A DNA stretch of 64,000 nucleotides from Thermobifida halotolerans (GCF_003574835.2 NZ_CP063196.1:5146001-5210000); one strand, 5' to 3'. Numbered from the stretch's first letter, positions 46,902 to 59,430 are shown. Notes: a model not told the origin generated them from the letters alone. Program-made: numbers and translations.

Positions 46902-47624
46902 ATGAGCGAGCACAACGGCACACCCCCGGGGCACCGGCTGGTCGCGCTGGTGGAGGTCATGGACACATTGCGGCGCGAGTGCCCGTGGGACGCCCAGCAG
47001 ACGCACCGGTCGCTCGCCAAGTACCTCATCGAGGAGGCCTACGAGGCGCTGGAGACCATCGAGCGCGGCGACTGGGACACCCTCGCCGAGGAGCTGGGCG
47101 ACGTCCTGCTCCAGGTGGTGTTCCACGCGCGGGTCGCCGCCGAGTGCGGGGCGGACGGCTTCACCATCGACGACGTGGCCGACGCCATCATCGCCAAGCT
47201 CGTCCGCCGCCATCCGCACGTGTTCTCCGACACGGCCGTGGAGGGCGCCGACGAGGTCAGGGCCAACTGGGAGGCCATCAAGGCCGCCGAGCGCGCGGCC
47301 AGGGGGGAGCGGTCCGACGTGTCCGTCCTGGCCGGGGTGCCGTTCGCGCAGCCCGCCGCGCTGCTCGCCTACGAGTTGCAGAAGCGCGCCGCGCGCAACG
47401 GCGTGCCGGAGGACCTGATCGGCGACGACGGCGGTCCCGGCGGGGAGCTGTTCGCGGCGGTGGAGGCCGAACGGCGCCGTTCGGCCGACCCGGAGATGGA
47501 CCTGCGCGCCGCGGCCCGCCGGTTCGACGCCCGGGTGCGCGCCGCCGAGGAGGCGGCCCGCGCCGACGGTCTGGACCCGCGCGGGCTCACTCCCGAGCAG
47601 TGGCGCTCCTACTGGGCGGAGTAG
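46902..47624 (+). CDS. mazG: Nucleoside triphosphate pyrophosphohydrolase MazG
   Basis: Hydrolyses NTPs to NMPs, cleaning aberrant nucleotides. The 240-residue protein has the MazG core with the metal helices LIEEAYEALETI and LAEELGDVLLQVVFHA, preceded by LRRECPWDAQQTH. Family members have one or two such domains; this is the single-domain actinobacterial form with a helical C-terminus. ATG 46902 is chosen although GGGAGG is very close; ATG 46893 is the alternative. Confidence 0.92.
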   Translation: MSEHNGTPPGHRLVALVEVMDTLRRECPWDAQQTHRSLAKYLIEEAYEALETIERGDWDTLAEELGDVLLQVVFHARVAAECGADGFTIDDVADAIIAKLVRRHPHVFSDTAVEGADEVRANWEAIKAAERAARGERSDVSVLAGVPFAQPAALLAYELQKRAARNGVPEDLIGDDGGPGGELFAAVEAERRRSADPEMDLRAAARRFDARVRAAEEAARADGLDPRGLTPEQWRSYWAE

Positions 47625-47852
47625 TCGGCCCGACCCCGAGCAGGACAGCGCTCTTCGGGGCGGAGGGCCGGGCTCCGGGGCCGTGGACCCCGCCCCCGCC
47701 GAAGCGCGGCACCTCTGGTGGGCCGGACAGCGGTTGACCGACCGCACGGCCCACGGGGTGTTCGTGCCGTGGCGGGGCGGGGGAGCCCGTCTCGTCCGTC
47801 CCCGGCTTCGTCCGGCCTTCCCCGTCCCGCAGGCAGCCGGGGCGTGCGGCGC
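47625..47852. other. Intergenic region between convergent mazG and ftsW
   Basis: 228 bases of GC-rich sequence with several weak palindromes (for example GGGCCGGGCTCCGGGGCC). I see no gene or confident terminator. Confidence 0.3.
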
Positions 47853-49307
47853 TCAGGAGGCCGAGCCGTCGGCGGCGCTCCTGGTGGCGGCGAGAGCCCG
47901 GTTCCACACCTCGCCGACCACGGTGGACGGCAGTTCCACGGTGGGGCCGCCGTCGTGTTCGGAGGCTGCCGCGGGGCGGCGGGCCTGGTCGCCCACGCGC
48001 AGCCACAGTCCGACGACGATCCAGCTGGTGACCAGGGAGGAGCCGCCGACGGCCAGCAGGGGGAAGGTCATGCCGCTCAGCGGGATCAGCAGGGTGATCC
48101 CGCCCACCACCACGAACACCTGGAAGGCCCACAGGAAGGCCAGGCCGGTGGTCATCAGCTTGACGAAGACCTCACGTGCGGCCAGCGCGGCCCGGAAGGC
48201 GCGTTCCACCAGCAGCAGTGTGGCCACCAGGACCGCCGCCAGTCCGGCCAGGCCGAACTTCTCGCCCAGCGACACCATGATCAGGTCGCTGTCGGCGGCG
48301 AACAGGGTGGAGGCTCGGCCGGTGCCGAAGCCGACGCCGAGCAGCCCGCCGTCGGCGAGCGCGAACAGGCCGTCCACCACCTGCCGGCTGCCCTGGGGGT
48401 CGTGGTAGACCTCGGGGGAGAAGGCGTGCAGCCAGATCGTCACGCGCTGTTGGACGTGCCAGAAGAGCAGGTGGGCGGCGTAGGCTCCGGCGAGGAACAT
48501 CGCCAGGCCGATGCCCGCCCACGACTTGCGCTGGGTGGCGGCGTAGAGCATCGCCAGGAACAGGGTGAACAGCAGCAGCGAGGTGCCGAGGTCCTTGGTG
48601 CCGACCAGGATGAGGATGGCGATTCCCCACGCCGCCGTCATCGGTCCCATGTCGCGCATCCGGGGCACGCTGAAGATCTTGACGCCGCGCACCGTGATCT
48701 GGGTGGCGGCCAGGGACAGGGCGTCCCGTTTCACGCCGAGGTAGGCGGCGAGGAAGACCACCAGCGGGATCTTGGCGAACTCCGAGGGCTGCACGGTGAA
48801 GTCGCCGAACGACAGCCAGCGTCGGGCGCCGTACTGGTCGAGTCCGACGACGGGCAGCATGGGCGAGGCGAGCAGGGCGAGTCCGGCGAGCGCCATCAGG
48901 TAGGGGTAGCGCTGCAGGTGCTGGGGGCGGCGTACCAGGAGCAGCGTGGCCAGGCAGGCGAGTTGCCCCAGGCCGGTCCACATGAGTTGCCGCGGGGCGG
49001 TGGCGTCGGAGTCTCCGGCTTCGGCGTGCAGGCCCCAGATGAGGATGAGGCCGATCCCGTTGAGCAGGACCGTCAGCGGCAGGATCAGCGGATCGGCCCA
49101 GGGTGCGAGGAACCGCAGTGCGACGTGGACGGCCAGGGCGCCGGAGCCGAGGACGGCGGTGAACGTCCACAGCACGTCGGGTACGCGTCCGTCCAGTTGC
49201 AGTCCGGCGAGGCCGAGACCGATGGCGAACACCGAGAGAGCCACGGTCAGCATGGCCAGTTCGGTGTTGCGCCGCCGCCCGTGGCGGGGCGTGGTCTCGT
49301 CGGTCAT
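47853..49307 (-). CDS. FtsW/RodA/SpoVE family peptidoglycan polymerase
   Basis: A SEDS glycosyltransferase polymerising lipid II. The 484-residue protein has about ten membrane helices, the conserved GARRWLSFGDFTVQPSEFAK loop, and the VGFGTGRASTLFAADSDLIM and GEKFGLAGL segments. Chromosomal ftsW usually sits in the dcw cluster, so this is probably a RodA- or FtsW-type paralogue; no penicillin-binding protein gene is adjacent. ATG 49307 gives a sensible cytoplasmic N-terminus. Confidence 0.92.
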   Translation of the reverse strand: MTDETTPRHGRRRNTELAMLTVALSVFAIGLGLAGLQLDGRVPDVLWTFTAVLGSGALAVHVALRFLAPWADPLILPLTVLLNGIGLILIWGLHAEAGDSDATAPRQLMWTGLGQLACLATLLLVRRPQHLQRYPYLMALAGLALLASPMLPVVGLDQYGARRWLSFGDFTVQPSEFAKIPLVVFLAAYLGVKRDALSLAATQITVRGVKIFSVPRMRDMGPMTAAWGIAILILVGTKDLGTSLLLFTLFLAMLYAATQRKSWAGIGLAMFLAGAYAAHLLFWHVQQRVTIWLHAFSPEVYHDPQGSRQVVDGLFALADGGLLGVGFGTGRASTLFAADSDLIMVSLGEKFGLAGLAAVLVATLLLVERAFRAALAAREVFVKLMTTGLAFLWAFQVFVVVGGITLLIPLSGMTFPLLAVGGSSLVTSWIVVGLWLRVGDQARRPAAASEHDGGPTVELPSTVVGEVWNRALAATRSAADGSAS

Positions 49308-49426
49308 GTCCCGCCTCGTTGGTCTGTGCGGTGGCACAGCGGACATAGCGAACTATAAGCGGACGGCGGGTTCCGGGTGGTGAGGCGGGGTGGCGAGTCG
49401 CCGCAGGTGGGGAGGGTGGGCGCGGG

Positions 49427-50338
49427 TCAGCCGCGTGCGGCCTCCGGTTCCGGGGCGGCGGCGCGTGCCGCCGCGGAGTCGGTCAGGTGGGCGCGCAGGG
49501 ACCAGGCTGTCGCGGCGGCCCAGAGGGTGAGGACCAGCAGGTAGACGGCGGTCTGTCCGGTTCCGTCGACGGGCAGCCAGTCGCTGTTCATGACGGTGTG
49601 GGCGTTGGTGAGGATGATCATGCCGCCGACCACGGAGCCCAGGACGCGCGGGGGGACGTAGCGCACGATCCAGGCGGCGAAGGGCGCGGCGGCGGCTCCG
49701 CCGATCAGGAGGGCGACGGCCCAGGGCAGGTTGACCCCGGAGTGGCCCAGGCCGGTGAGGAAGCCCGCGCTGGCGGAGAGGGCCACGATGAACTCGCCGG
49801 TGGCCACCGAGCCGACGACCCTGCGCGGTTCGAGTCGGCCGCTGGCCAGCAGCGCGGAGGTGCCGACCGGGCCCCAGCCGCCTCCTCCGGTGGCGTCGAC
49901 GAATCCGCCGACGAGGCCGAGCGGGGTGAGGAAGCGACCGCGCAGGGGCTTGCCGAGGTTGCCGCTCGGCAGTCCCCGGACGGTGAAGCGGAGGAGGACG
50001 TAGCAGCCCAGCAGCAGCAGGATGCCCGACATCAGGGGGGCCGCGGCCTGGGTGGACAGGCTGCTCAGAACGGTGGCGCCGCCGAACGCGCCGATTCCGC
50101 CGGGGATCGCGATGCGTCGTACGACCCGCCAGTCGACGTTGCCCATCCGCCAGTGCGACAGACCCGACGACAGGGTGGTGCCGATCTGGGCCAGGTGGAC
50201 GGTGGCGGAGGCGCCTGCCGGTGTCGCGCCGACCGCCAGCAGCAGGGTGGTCGAGGTGACGCCGTAGCCCATGCCGAGACTGCCGTCGACGAGTTGGGCC
50301 AGCAGGCCGACCACGCCCAGCAGGATGAGGGTCTGCAT
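49427..50338 (-). CDS. TauE/SafE (TSUP) family membrane permease
   Basis: A 303-residue protein with about eight membrane helices. The repeated half motifs are LVDGSLGMGYGVTSTTLL near residue 20 and VGGFVDATGGGGWGPVGT near 145, both typical of the family, which moves sulfite, sulfoacetate or similar organosulfur anions. The Ala-rich C-terminus is cytoplasmic. Sulfate activation genes occur 12 kb away but not in the same operon, so the substrate is uncertain. Confidence 0.9.
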   Translation of the reverse strand: MQTLILLGVVGLLAQLVDGSLGMGYGVTSTTLLLAVGATPAGASATVHLAQIGTTLSSGLSHWRMGNVDWRVVRRIAIPGGIGAFGGATVLSSLSTQAAAPLMSGILLLLGCYVLLRFTVRGLPSGNLGKPLRGRFLTPLGLVGGFVDATGGGGWGPVGTSALLASGRLEPRRVVGSVATGEFIVALSASAGFLTGLGHSGVNLPWAVALLIGGAAAAPFAAWIVRYVPPRVLGSVVGGMIILTNAHTVMNSDWLPVDGTGQTAVYLLVLTLWAAATAWSLRAHLTDSAAARAAAPEPEAARG

Positions 50339-52034
<1,696 letters not shown>

Positions 52035-52038
52035 TCCC

Positions 52039-52584
52039 GTGCCGAAGGCGCCGGAGCCGCCGAAGGGCCGCCGTCCGCGTACGACGGGGGCCCCGGTCTC
52101 CGGCGCCTCCGTGTCGCCACCCAGCGGGAGCGGCGGCTCCCCGCGGCGGCGGTCCCGACGGACCGCGGACGCCACCGCGCCGCGCGACCGCGGGGGCTCC
52201 GGCGCGGAGCCGACCGGCAGGCCCGCGCTGACCAGCCGCGCGGCCATCCTGGCGCTGCTGGTCTGCGTGATCGCGCTCAGCCTGGCCTACCCGCTGCGCG
52301 AGTACATCGCCCAGCGCGCGCAGATCGCCCAGCTCAAGGAGGAGCGCGCGCACACCCGGCAGGCGGTCCAGGAGCTCGCCGAACGCTACGAGGAGTTGCA
52401 GGATCCCGCCCACATCGAACGCGAGGCCCGCTCCCGGCTGCACTACCAGTACCCGGACGAACAGGCCTACATCCTCCTCGGCGAGACCTCCGAGGAGGAG
52501 GAGGTCGAGGACAGCGGTCCACGGGAGCCCTGGTTCGTCGAGCTGTGGGACTCGGTCGCCGAGGCGGACCGGCCGGACGCGTGA
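52039..52584 (+). CDS. ftsB: Septum formation initiator FtsB/DivIC
   Basis: Cell-division membrane protein that joins FtsL and FtsQ. The 181-residue protein has a Pro/Arg/Ser-rich cytoplasmic N-terminus of about 65 residues, one membrane helix (AAILALLVCVIALSLAYPL), a leucine-zipper coiled coil (IAQLKEERAHTRQAVQEL) and an acidic C-terminus. GTG 52039 sits four bases after eno, which supports translational coupling in the usual eno-ftsB-DUF501-ppx order. Confidence 0.93.
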   Translation: MPKAPEPPKGRRPRTTGAPVSGASVSPPSGSGGSPRRRSRRTADATAPRDRGGSGAEPTGRPALTSRAAILALLVCVIALSLAYPLREYIAQRAQIAQLKEERAHTRQAVQELAERYEELQDPAHIEREARSRLHYQYPDEQAYILLGETSEEEEVEDSGPREPWFVELWDSVAEADRPDA

Positions 52585-52659
52585 ACACCGTGCTCCGGGC
52601 GGACCGGAGGCGCGGAGCGGAGCCGCGGCCTTTCCGGCGGGAGTAGGCTGAGAGGCGTC

Positions 52660-53229
52660 ATGACTTCCGCAGAGCACAATCCCGACGGTCGGGCCGCCGC
52701 CGAGGACGTCGCGGCCGTCCGGCTCCAGTTGGGACGGCCGCCGCGCGGCGTGCACGAGGTGGCGCACCGGTGCCCGTGCGGGCTGCCCGACGTGGTGCGC
52801 ACCGCGCCGCGCCTGGAGGACGGCACCCCGTTTCCCACCCTGTACTACCTGACCTGTCCCCGCGCGGCCTCGGCCGTCGGCACGCTGGAGAGCAGCGGGC
52901 TGATGCGCGAGATGACCGGGCGACTGGAGGACGATCCCGAACTGCGCGCCGCCTACGCCGAGGCGCACGAGTCCTACGTGGCCGAACGCGACGCCCTCGC
53001 CCGAAGGATCGGGGTGGAGCCGCTGCCCGAGGGCATGCAGAGCGCGGGCGGCATGCCGAGGCGGGTCAAGTGCCTGCACGCGCTGGTCGCGCACGAGTTG
53101 GCCGTGCCGGGGAGCAACCCGCTCGGGCGGGAGGCCCTGGACAAGCTGCCCGAGTGGTGGGACCGGGGGCCGTGCGTGTGTGTGGACGACAGCACCGACA
53201 ACACCGAGAGGAACGGCGGGGGCCAGTGA
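52660..53229 (+). CDS. DUF501 family protein
   Basis: A 189-residue protein of unknown function conserved after ftsB in actinobacteria. It has the family segments VAHRCPCGLPDVVRT, TLYYLTCPRAASAVGTLE, and MPRRVKCLHALVAHELAV. The cysteines in CPCG, LTCPR and KCLH could bind metal. The stop overlaps the ppx start (GTGA). Confidence 0.93.
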   Translation: MTSAEHNPDGRAAAEDVAAVRLQLGRPPRGVHEVAHRCPCGLPDVVRTAPRLEDGTPFPTLYYLTCPRAASAVGTLESSGLMREMTGRLEDDPELRAAYAEAHESYVAERDALARRIGVEPLPEGMQSAGGMPRRVKCLHALVAHELAVPGSNPLGREALDKLPEWWDRGPCVCVDDSTDNTERNGGGQ

Positions 53230-54215
53230 GAACGGTCGCGGCCATCGACTGCGGAACCAATTCCATCCGTCTGCTCGTGGCGGGAGTGATCGACGCGGAC
53301 GGCGACGACGTCCAACTGCTGGACGTGGAGCGCCGCATGGAGGTGGTCCGGCTCGGCCAGGGCGTGGACCGCACCGGAGCGTTCGCCCCCGAGGCGCTGA
53401 GGCGCACCTTCGACGCGCTGACCGAGTACGCCGAGCTGATGCGCGGCCACGGGGTCGAGTTGGGGGCCGACTCCGTGCGCATGGTGGCCACCAGCGCAAC
53501 CCGGGACGCCGCCAACCGCGACGAGTTCGTGGCGGGCGTGCGCGGGATCATCGGGGTGGAGCCCGAGGTGATCAGCGGCGACCAGGAGGCCGAGCTGTCC
53601 TTCGTGGGCGCGACCGCCGAACTGGAGGCCGAGGGGGCGGAGGCCGGGCTGCCCCGCCCCTACCTGGTGGTGGACATCGGCGGCGGCTCCACCGAGTTCG
53701 TGCTCGGCCACGTCGGCGACGACGGCGCGGTGCGCGCGGCCCGCTCGGTCGACATCGGCTGTGTACGGATGACCGAACGGCACTTCCACTCCGATCCGCC
53801 CACGGCCGAGCAGATCGCGGCGGCCACCGCCGACATCGAGGCGGCACTGGACGAGGCCGCGGCGACCGTCCCGCTGGCGGAGGCCGCGACGGTGGTGTGC
53901 GTGGCGGGGACGGCCACGACGGTGGCGGGGATCGCGGAGGAGCTGCCCGCCTACGATCCCGAGCGCATCCACCACGCCCGGGTACCGGTCGGCCGACTGC
54001 GGGAGATCACCGCCGAACTGCTGGCCATGCCGCACGAGCGGCGCGCGGCGATCGGCGTCATGCACCCGGGGCGGGTGGACGTGATCGGTGCGGGCGCGCT
54101 CATCCTGGAGCGGGTGCTGACCCGGACGGGGGCGGCCGAGTTCGTGGCGAGCGAGCATGACATCCTGGACGGCATCGCCTGGAGCCTGGCCCTGGAGGGG
54201 TACCGGGAGGAGTAA
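53226..54215 (+). CDS. ppx: Exopolyphosphatase / pppGpp phosphohydrolase (Ppx/GppA)
   Basis: Hydrolyses polyphosphate or pppGpp. The 329-residue actin-fold protein has the N-terminal phosphate loop AAIDCGTNSIRLLVAG, ATSATRDAANRDEF, the VISGDQEAELSF segment and VVDIGGGSTEFVLG. It lacks the C-terminal HD domain of the long form, as is common in actinobacteria. GTG 53226 overlaps DUF501. Confidence 0.95.
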   Translation: MRTVAAIDCGTNSIRLLVAGVIDADGDDVQLLDVERRMEVVRLGQGVDRTGAFAPEALRRTFDALTEYAELMRGHGVELGADSVRMVATSATRDAANRDEFVAGVRGIIGVEPEVISGDQEAELSFVGATAELEAEGAEAGLPRPYLVVDIGGGSTEFVLGHVGDDGAVRAARSVDIGCVRMTERHFHSDPPTAEQIAAATADIEAALDEAAATVPLAEAATVVCVAGTATTVAGIAEELPAYDPERIHHARVPVGRLREITAELLAMPHERRAAIGVMHPGRVDVIGAGALILERVLTRTGAAEFVASEHDILDGIAWSLALEGYREE

Positions 54216-54280
54216 CGCCGTACTGTCCTCCGTATCCGTGGGCTGACCAGGGGCTTTCGTCCCGCCGTTCGACCCTGGAC

Positions 54281-54298
54281 ACGTGAACCGGGTCACGT
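54281..54298. promoter_or_regulatory. Second, weaker Rex-like palindrome upstream of ndh
   Basis: ACGTGAACCGGGTCACGT, with a GTGAA..TCAC core like the Rex site 28 bases to its right, centre to centre. It differs from the consensus at three positions. Confidence 0.45.
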
Positions 54299-54309
54299 CG
54301 CCACAGGCT

Positions 54310-54325
54310 TGTGAATCCGTTCACA
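54310..54325. promoter_or_regulatory. Rex operator upstream of ndh
   Basis: TGTGAATCCGTTCACA, identical in all fixed positions to the Streptomyces Rex operator TGTGAAnnnnTTCACA. Rex represses respiratory genes when NADH is low. The site is 255 bases before the ndh start, so transcription probably begins well upstream. Confidence 0.85.
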
Positions 54326-54410
54326 TGTGCTCTGACCTGGCCAAACAGGCTCTTTGGGCGTTTTATCCTGGTCTAAACCTTTCCAAGCTGCGCCTTGGAT
54401 GACGGGGGAT

Positions 54411-54432
54411 GCTTGTGAAAGAATGCACAAGC
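54411..54432. promoter_or_regulatory. Further palindrome in the ndh leader
   Basis: GCTTGTG and CACAAGC arms around eight bases. Nearby, CTGTGAAAAACCACAG near 54481-54496 is another TGTG..CACA element. Either could be a CRP/FNR-type site or leader structure. Confidence 0.35.
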
Positions 54433-54579
54433 AGGACGAGGGAGGCGAGATCTCGTCTTGTGTCAAAAATCGCATGGTTTCTGTGAAAAACCACAGGCAG
54501 GCATGACAGTCAAAGAAGACTTACCGATCTTCGCCGTCCGCGGCGATGGCGGAATCGGGGAAGCAGGGGCGGAACAGCG

Positions 54580-55959
54580 ATGACCGAGAGCAGGAACTAC
54601 CGACTGGTCCACGGCGGTGGTGACGAATCGGAGATCCCGCACGTGCTCATCGTCGGCGGTGGGTACCTGGGCATGTACACCGCGATGCGGCTGGAGAGGA
54701 AGTTGGGACCCGGCGAGGCCCGCATCACCGTCGTCGACCCCAACTCCTACATGACCTACCAGCCGTTCCTGCCCGAAACGGCCGCCGGAAGCATCTCCCC
54801 GCGCAACGTCGTCGTCCCGCTGCGCAAGGTCCTGCGCCGGACGCGGGTGCTCAACGGCCGGGTGGTCCGCATCGAGCACGCCAAGCGCAGGGTCGAGTTC
54901 GAGTCGAACCAGGGCGAGCTCCGCGACATCGCCTACGACCACCTCGTCATGGCCGCCGGAGCCGTCTCGCGGACCCTGCCCATCCCGGGCCTGGCCGAGC
55001 ACGGCATCGGCATCAAGACCGTCGAAGAGGCCGCCTACCTGCGCAACCACGTGCTGGAGCAGCTCAACATCGCCGACTCCACCGACGACCCCGCGGTGCG
55101 GCGCAAGGCGCTGAACTTCGTGTTCGTCGGCGGCGGGTTCGCGGGCGCCGAGGCCATCGCGGAACTGGAGGACCTCGCCCGCGACGCCACCCGGATCTAC
55201 CCGTCGATCGGCATCGACGACCTGCACTTCTACCTGATCGAGGCGGCCGACCGCATCCTGCCGGAGGTGGGCCCCGAGGTCGGCGCCAAGGCGCTCAACC
55301 AGTTGCGGCTGCGCGGTATCGACGTGCGCCTGTCGACCTTCCTGGAGTCGGCGGTCGACGAGCGCATCAAGCTCAGCGACGGCACCGAGTTCGAGGCGGG
55401 CACCCTGGTGTGGACCGCCGGAGTCAAGCCGAGCCCGGTCGTGCAGGCCTCCGACCTGCCGCTCGGCCCCAAGGGCCACGTGGACACCAGCGAGTACCTC
55501 ACCGTCAACGGTGTGGAGAACGCCTTCGCCGGCGGCGACAACGCCCAGGTGCCCGACGGCAACGGCGGCTACTACCCGCCCAACGCCCAGAACGCGGTCC
55601 GGCAGGCGCCGGTCCTGGCCGACAACGTCATCGCGACCCTGCGCGGCAGGGAGCTCAAGCCCTACCGGCACAAGAACCTGGGCGCGGTCGCCGGGCTCGG
55701 CATGAACAAGGGCGCGGCCCAGCTGTTCGGCAGGATCAGGCTGACCGGCCGCCCGGCCTGGCTGGCCCACCGCGGCTACCACCTGCTGGCGGTCCCCACC
55801 TTCAACCGCAAGCTGCGGGTCCTGTCGGACTGGACGCTCGGCTTCTTCCTCCGCCGGGACTTCGCGTCGATCCCGGAGATGAGCCAGCCCCGCCAGGCGT
55901 TCGCCGAGGCCGCCCGGCCCCAGGTCGAGAACGGCCACCTGCTGCGCCGCGTCTCCTAG
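54580..55959 (+). CDS. ndh: Type II NADH dehydrogenase
   Basis: Non-proton-pumping NADH:quinone oxidoreductase at the membrane face. The 459-residue protein has two Rossmann folds (HVLIVGGGYLGMYTAMRLE and NFVFVGGGFAGAEAIAEL), the FAD site FAGGDNAQVPDG, and a C-terminal amphipathic region (WTLGFFLRRDFASI). The upstream Rex site fits control by the NADH/NAD ratio. ATG 54580 is clear. Confidence 0.94.
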   Translation: MTESRNYRLVHGGGDESEIPHVLIVGGGYLGMYTAMRLERKLGPGEARITVVDPNSYMTYQPFLPETAAGSISPRNVVVPLRKVLRRTRVLNGRVVRIEHAKRRVEFESNQGELRDIAYDHLVMAAGAVSRTLPIPGLAEHGIGIKTVEEAAYLRNHVLEQLNIADSTDDPAVRRKALNFVFVGGGFAGAEAIAELEDLARDATRIYPSIGIDDLHFYLIEAADRILPEVGPEVGAKALNQLRLRGIDVRLSTFLESAVDERIKLSDGTEFEAGTLVWTAGVKPSPVVQASDLPLGPKGHVDTSEYLTVNGVENAFAGGDNAQVPDGNGGYYPPNAQNAVRQAPVLADNVIATLRGRELKPYRHKNLGAVAGLGMNKGAAQLFGRIRLTGRPAWLAHRGYHLLAVPTFNRKLRVLSDWTLGFFLRRDFASIPEMSQPRQAFAEAARPQVENGHLLRRVS

Positions 55960-56025
55960 CACAACGGGCTCCGCCGACACCCGGGCGGAGCCCGCGGGCG
56001 CTGCGGGGAGCGACGGCGTGAGGTT

Positions 56026-56076
56026 CACGCGTCTGTGGGCCGCGACCCTCGAAGGGGCGCGGCCCACAGACGCGTG
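56026..56076 (+). terminator. Perfect 19-bp hairpin after ndh
   Basis: Arms CACGCGTCTGTGGGCCGCG and its exact complement around a 13-base loop, 67 bases after the ndh stop. It separates ndh from the tRNA gene. Confidence 0.88.
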
Positions 56077-56132
56077 GGGAAGTAAAACGCCGAACCACGG
56101 AAAAAGCCGTGTGTGACCGGTATGCTAGATAA

Positions 56133-56209
56133 GCCCTCGTAGCCCAATGGTAGAGGCAGGCCCCCTAAAAGGGTCACAAGTGTCGGTTCGAATCCGACCG
56201 GGGGTACCA
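56133..56209 (+). tRNA. Atypical tRNA with UAA anticodon, isotype unclear
   Basis: Folds as a cloverleaf with acceptor GCCCTCG/CGGGGGT (with G-T wobbles), D arm with GG, anticodon stem GGCCC/GGGTC, and T stem GTCGG/CCGAC around TTCGAAT; A discriminator and CCA are encoded. The anticodon loop is CCTAAAA, giving TAA but with C at position 33 where U is near universal. The variable arm is only six bases, whereas bacterial tRNA-Leu needs a long arm. TATGCT at 56121-56126 may be a -10 box. A GGGGCGCTGCGCCCC hairpin at 56257-56271 could end transcription. Confidence 0.75.
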
Positions 56210-56737
56210 GGCCAGTACCTCCGGGACCGCCTCGGCCCCGCAGGGAGAAAGCGTCAGGGGCGCTGCGCCCCGGGGGTGCCGGGCCCCCGCCCTCCCGCAC
56301 CGTGAGGACGGTTCCGCGCCAGGGACTCAGGCGCTGTGGGGTGCGCGGGACGTTCTTCCGTCCCGCCCGTCTCCTTCCGGCGCAGCGCCCCTTCCACCCC
56401 GTCCCGCCCCGGGACCGATGTTCCACGCCCCCGGAATCGAGACCGCCCGGATCTTCCCCGAGGGCCGAGGCCCCCGCCCTCCAGGGCCGGGCGGGCCTGA
56501 GCGCTCCCCTCGCCCCCGGCCCGCGTCTTCGCAGGGCAGCCAGCCCCTCGGCGTGATCTCCGCGCTGTTGGAACCCCCGTCCGCGGGTAGGTATCCCATC
56601 GGCGGCCACCGCACCGAGCCCTTTTCGAATCCCGAACCATCCGTTCGACCCGAGACGCCGCCCCCCGCGGGCTCCCACAAGGGGCCCGTCCAGCGTCTGT
56701 CCAGTCCGACCACGACACGCACCAGGGGGTCACCACC
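56210..56737. other. Region between the atypical tRNA and pruA
   Basis: 528 bases with no gene I can support. The left part holds a GC repeat (56257-56296) like that at 23641-23690. The rest is Pro-codon-rich in some frames but without ribosome sites; 56630-56737 probably carries the pruA promoter. Confidence 0.35.
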
Positions 56738-58366
<1,629 letters not shown>

Positions 58367-58389
58367 CCGTGGGAGGAAAGGACCGCGGA

Positions 58390-59346
58390 ATGCTCCGCAC
58401 CGCGCTGCTGCTGGCCGCGCGCTCCGACCGCTGCCGCGCGTTCGTGGAACGCGCCCCCCTCACCCGGGGCGTGGTGACCCGGTTCGTCGCCGGGGCGACC
58501 CTGGAGGAGGCGCTGCCCGTCGTCCGGCGGCTCACCACCGACCGGCTGGTCACCCTGGACCACCTGGGGGAGGACGTCACCGACGCGGACCGGGCCGCCG
58601 ACACCGTCGACGCCTACGTCCGACTGCTGGCGGCGCTCGACCTGCACGGCCTCACCGAGCGGGCCGAGGTGTCGGTGAAGCTGTCCGCGCTCGGGCAGGC
58701 GCTGCCCGTCGACGGGCAGCGGATCGCGTTGGACAACGCGCGGCGCGTCTGCGCGGCGGCCGACGCGGTCGGCACCACGGTCACCCTGGACATGGAGGAC
58801 CACACCACCACCGACTCCACCCTGGAGATCCTGCGGGAACTGCGTGCCGACTTCCCCGGAACGGGCGCGGTGCTCCAGGCCTACCTGAGGCGTACCGAAG
58901 CCGACTGCCGGGACCTGGCCGTGCCCGGGTCGCGGGTGAGGCTGTGCAAGGGCGCCTACGACGAGCCCGCCTCGGTGGCCTACCGCGACCGGGGCGAGGT
59001 GGACCGCTCCTACGTGCGGTGCCTGCGCGTCCTCATGGACGGCCCCGGATATCCGATGGTGGCCTCGCACGACCCGCGCATGATCCGGATCGCCGCCCAC
59101 CTGGCCGGTGCGGCCGGGCGTGACGCGGACTCCTACGAGTACCAGATGCTCTACGGCGTCCGCGCCGACGCGCAGGCCGGGTTGGCGGCCCGGGGACACC
59201 GGGTGCGGGTGTACGTGCCCTACGGCGGCCAGTGGTACGGCTACTTCATGCGCCGACTCGCCGAGCGCCCGGCGAACGTGGCGTTCCTCGCCCGCGCGCT
59301 GGCCGGTGGCCGGAACCGGACGGCGTGGCCACCGAGCGCGGTGTGA
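58390..59346 (+). CDS. putB: Proline dehydrogenase
   Basis: FAD enzyme that oxidises proline to pyrroline-5-carboxylate. The 318-residue monofunctional protein has VSVKLSALGQALP, VTLDMEDHTTTDST, VLQAYLRRTEAD, VRLCKGAYDEPASVAY and the closing YVPYGGQWYGYFMRRLAERP. It starts 23 bases after pruA, with GAAAGGA upstream. Monofunctional enzymes like this are normal in actinobacteria, which lack the fused PutA. Confidence 0.94.
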   Translation: MLRTALLLAARSDRCRAFVERAPLTRGVVTRFVAGATLEEALPVVRRLTTDRLVTLDHLGEDVTDADRAADTVDAYVRLLAALDLHGLTERAEVSVKLSALGQALPVDGQRIALDNARRVCAAADAVGTTVTLDMEDHTTTDSTLEILRELRADFPGTGAVLQAYLRRTEADCRDLAVPGSRVRLCKGAYDEPASVAYRDRGEVDRSYVRCLRVLMDGPGYPMVASHDPRMIRIAAHLAGAAGRDADSYEYQMLYGVRADAQAGLAARGHRVRVYVPYGGQWYGYFMRRLAERPANVAFLARALAGGRNRTAWPPSAV

Positions 59347-59430
59347 CACAGATGTGGGAACCTCTTTGGCACCGAGATCCGTTACGTTGATGGCATCAGT
59401 GTCACGCCTTCGAAAGGTGCAAACAAGAAT

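Noticed and set aside
56302-56556. Small frames between the atypical tRNA and pruA
   Set aside because: Pro/Arg-rich, no ribosome sites, no similarity to known families, and overlapping frames on both strands.
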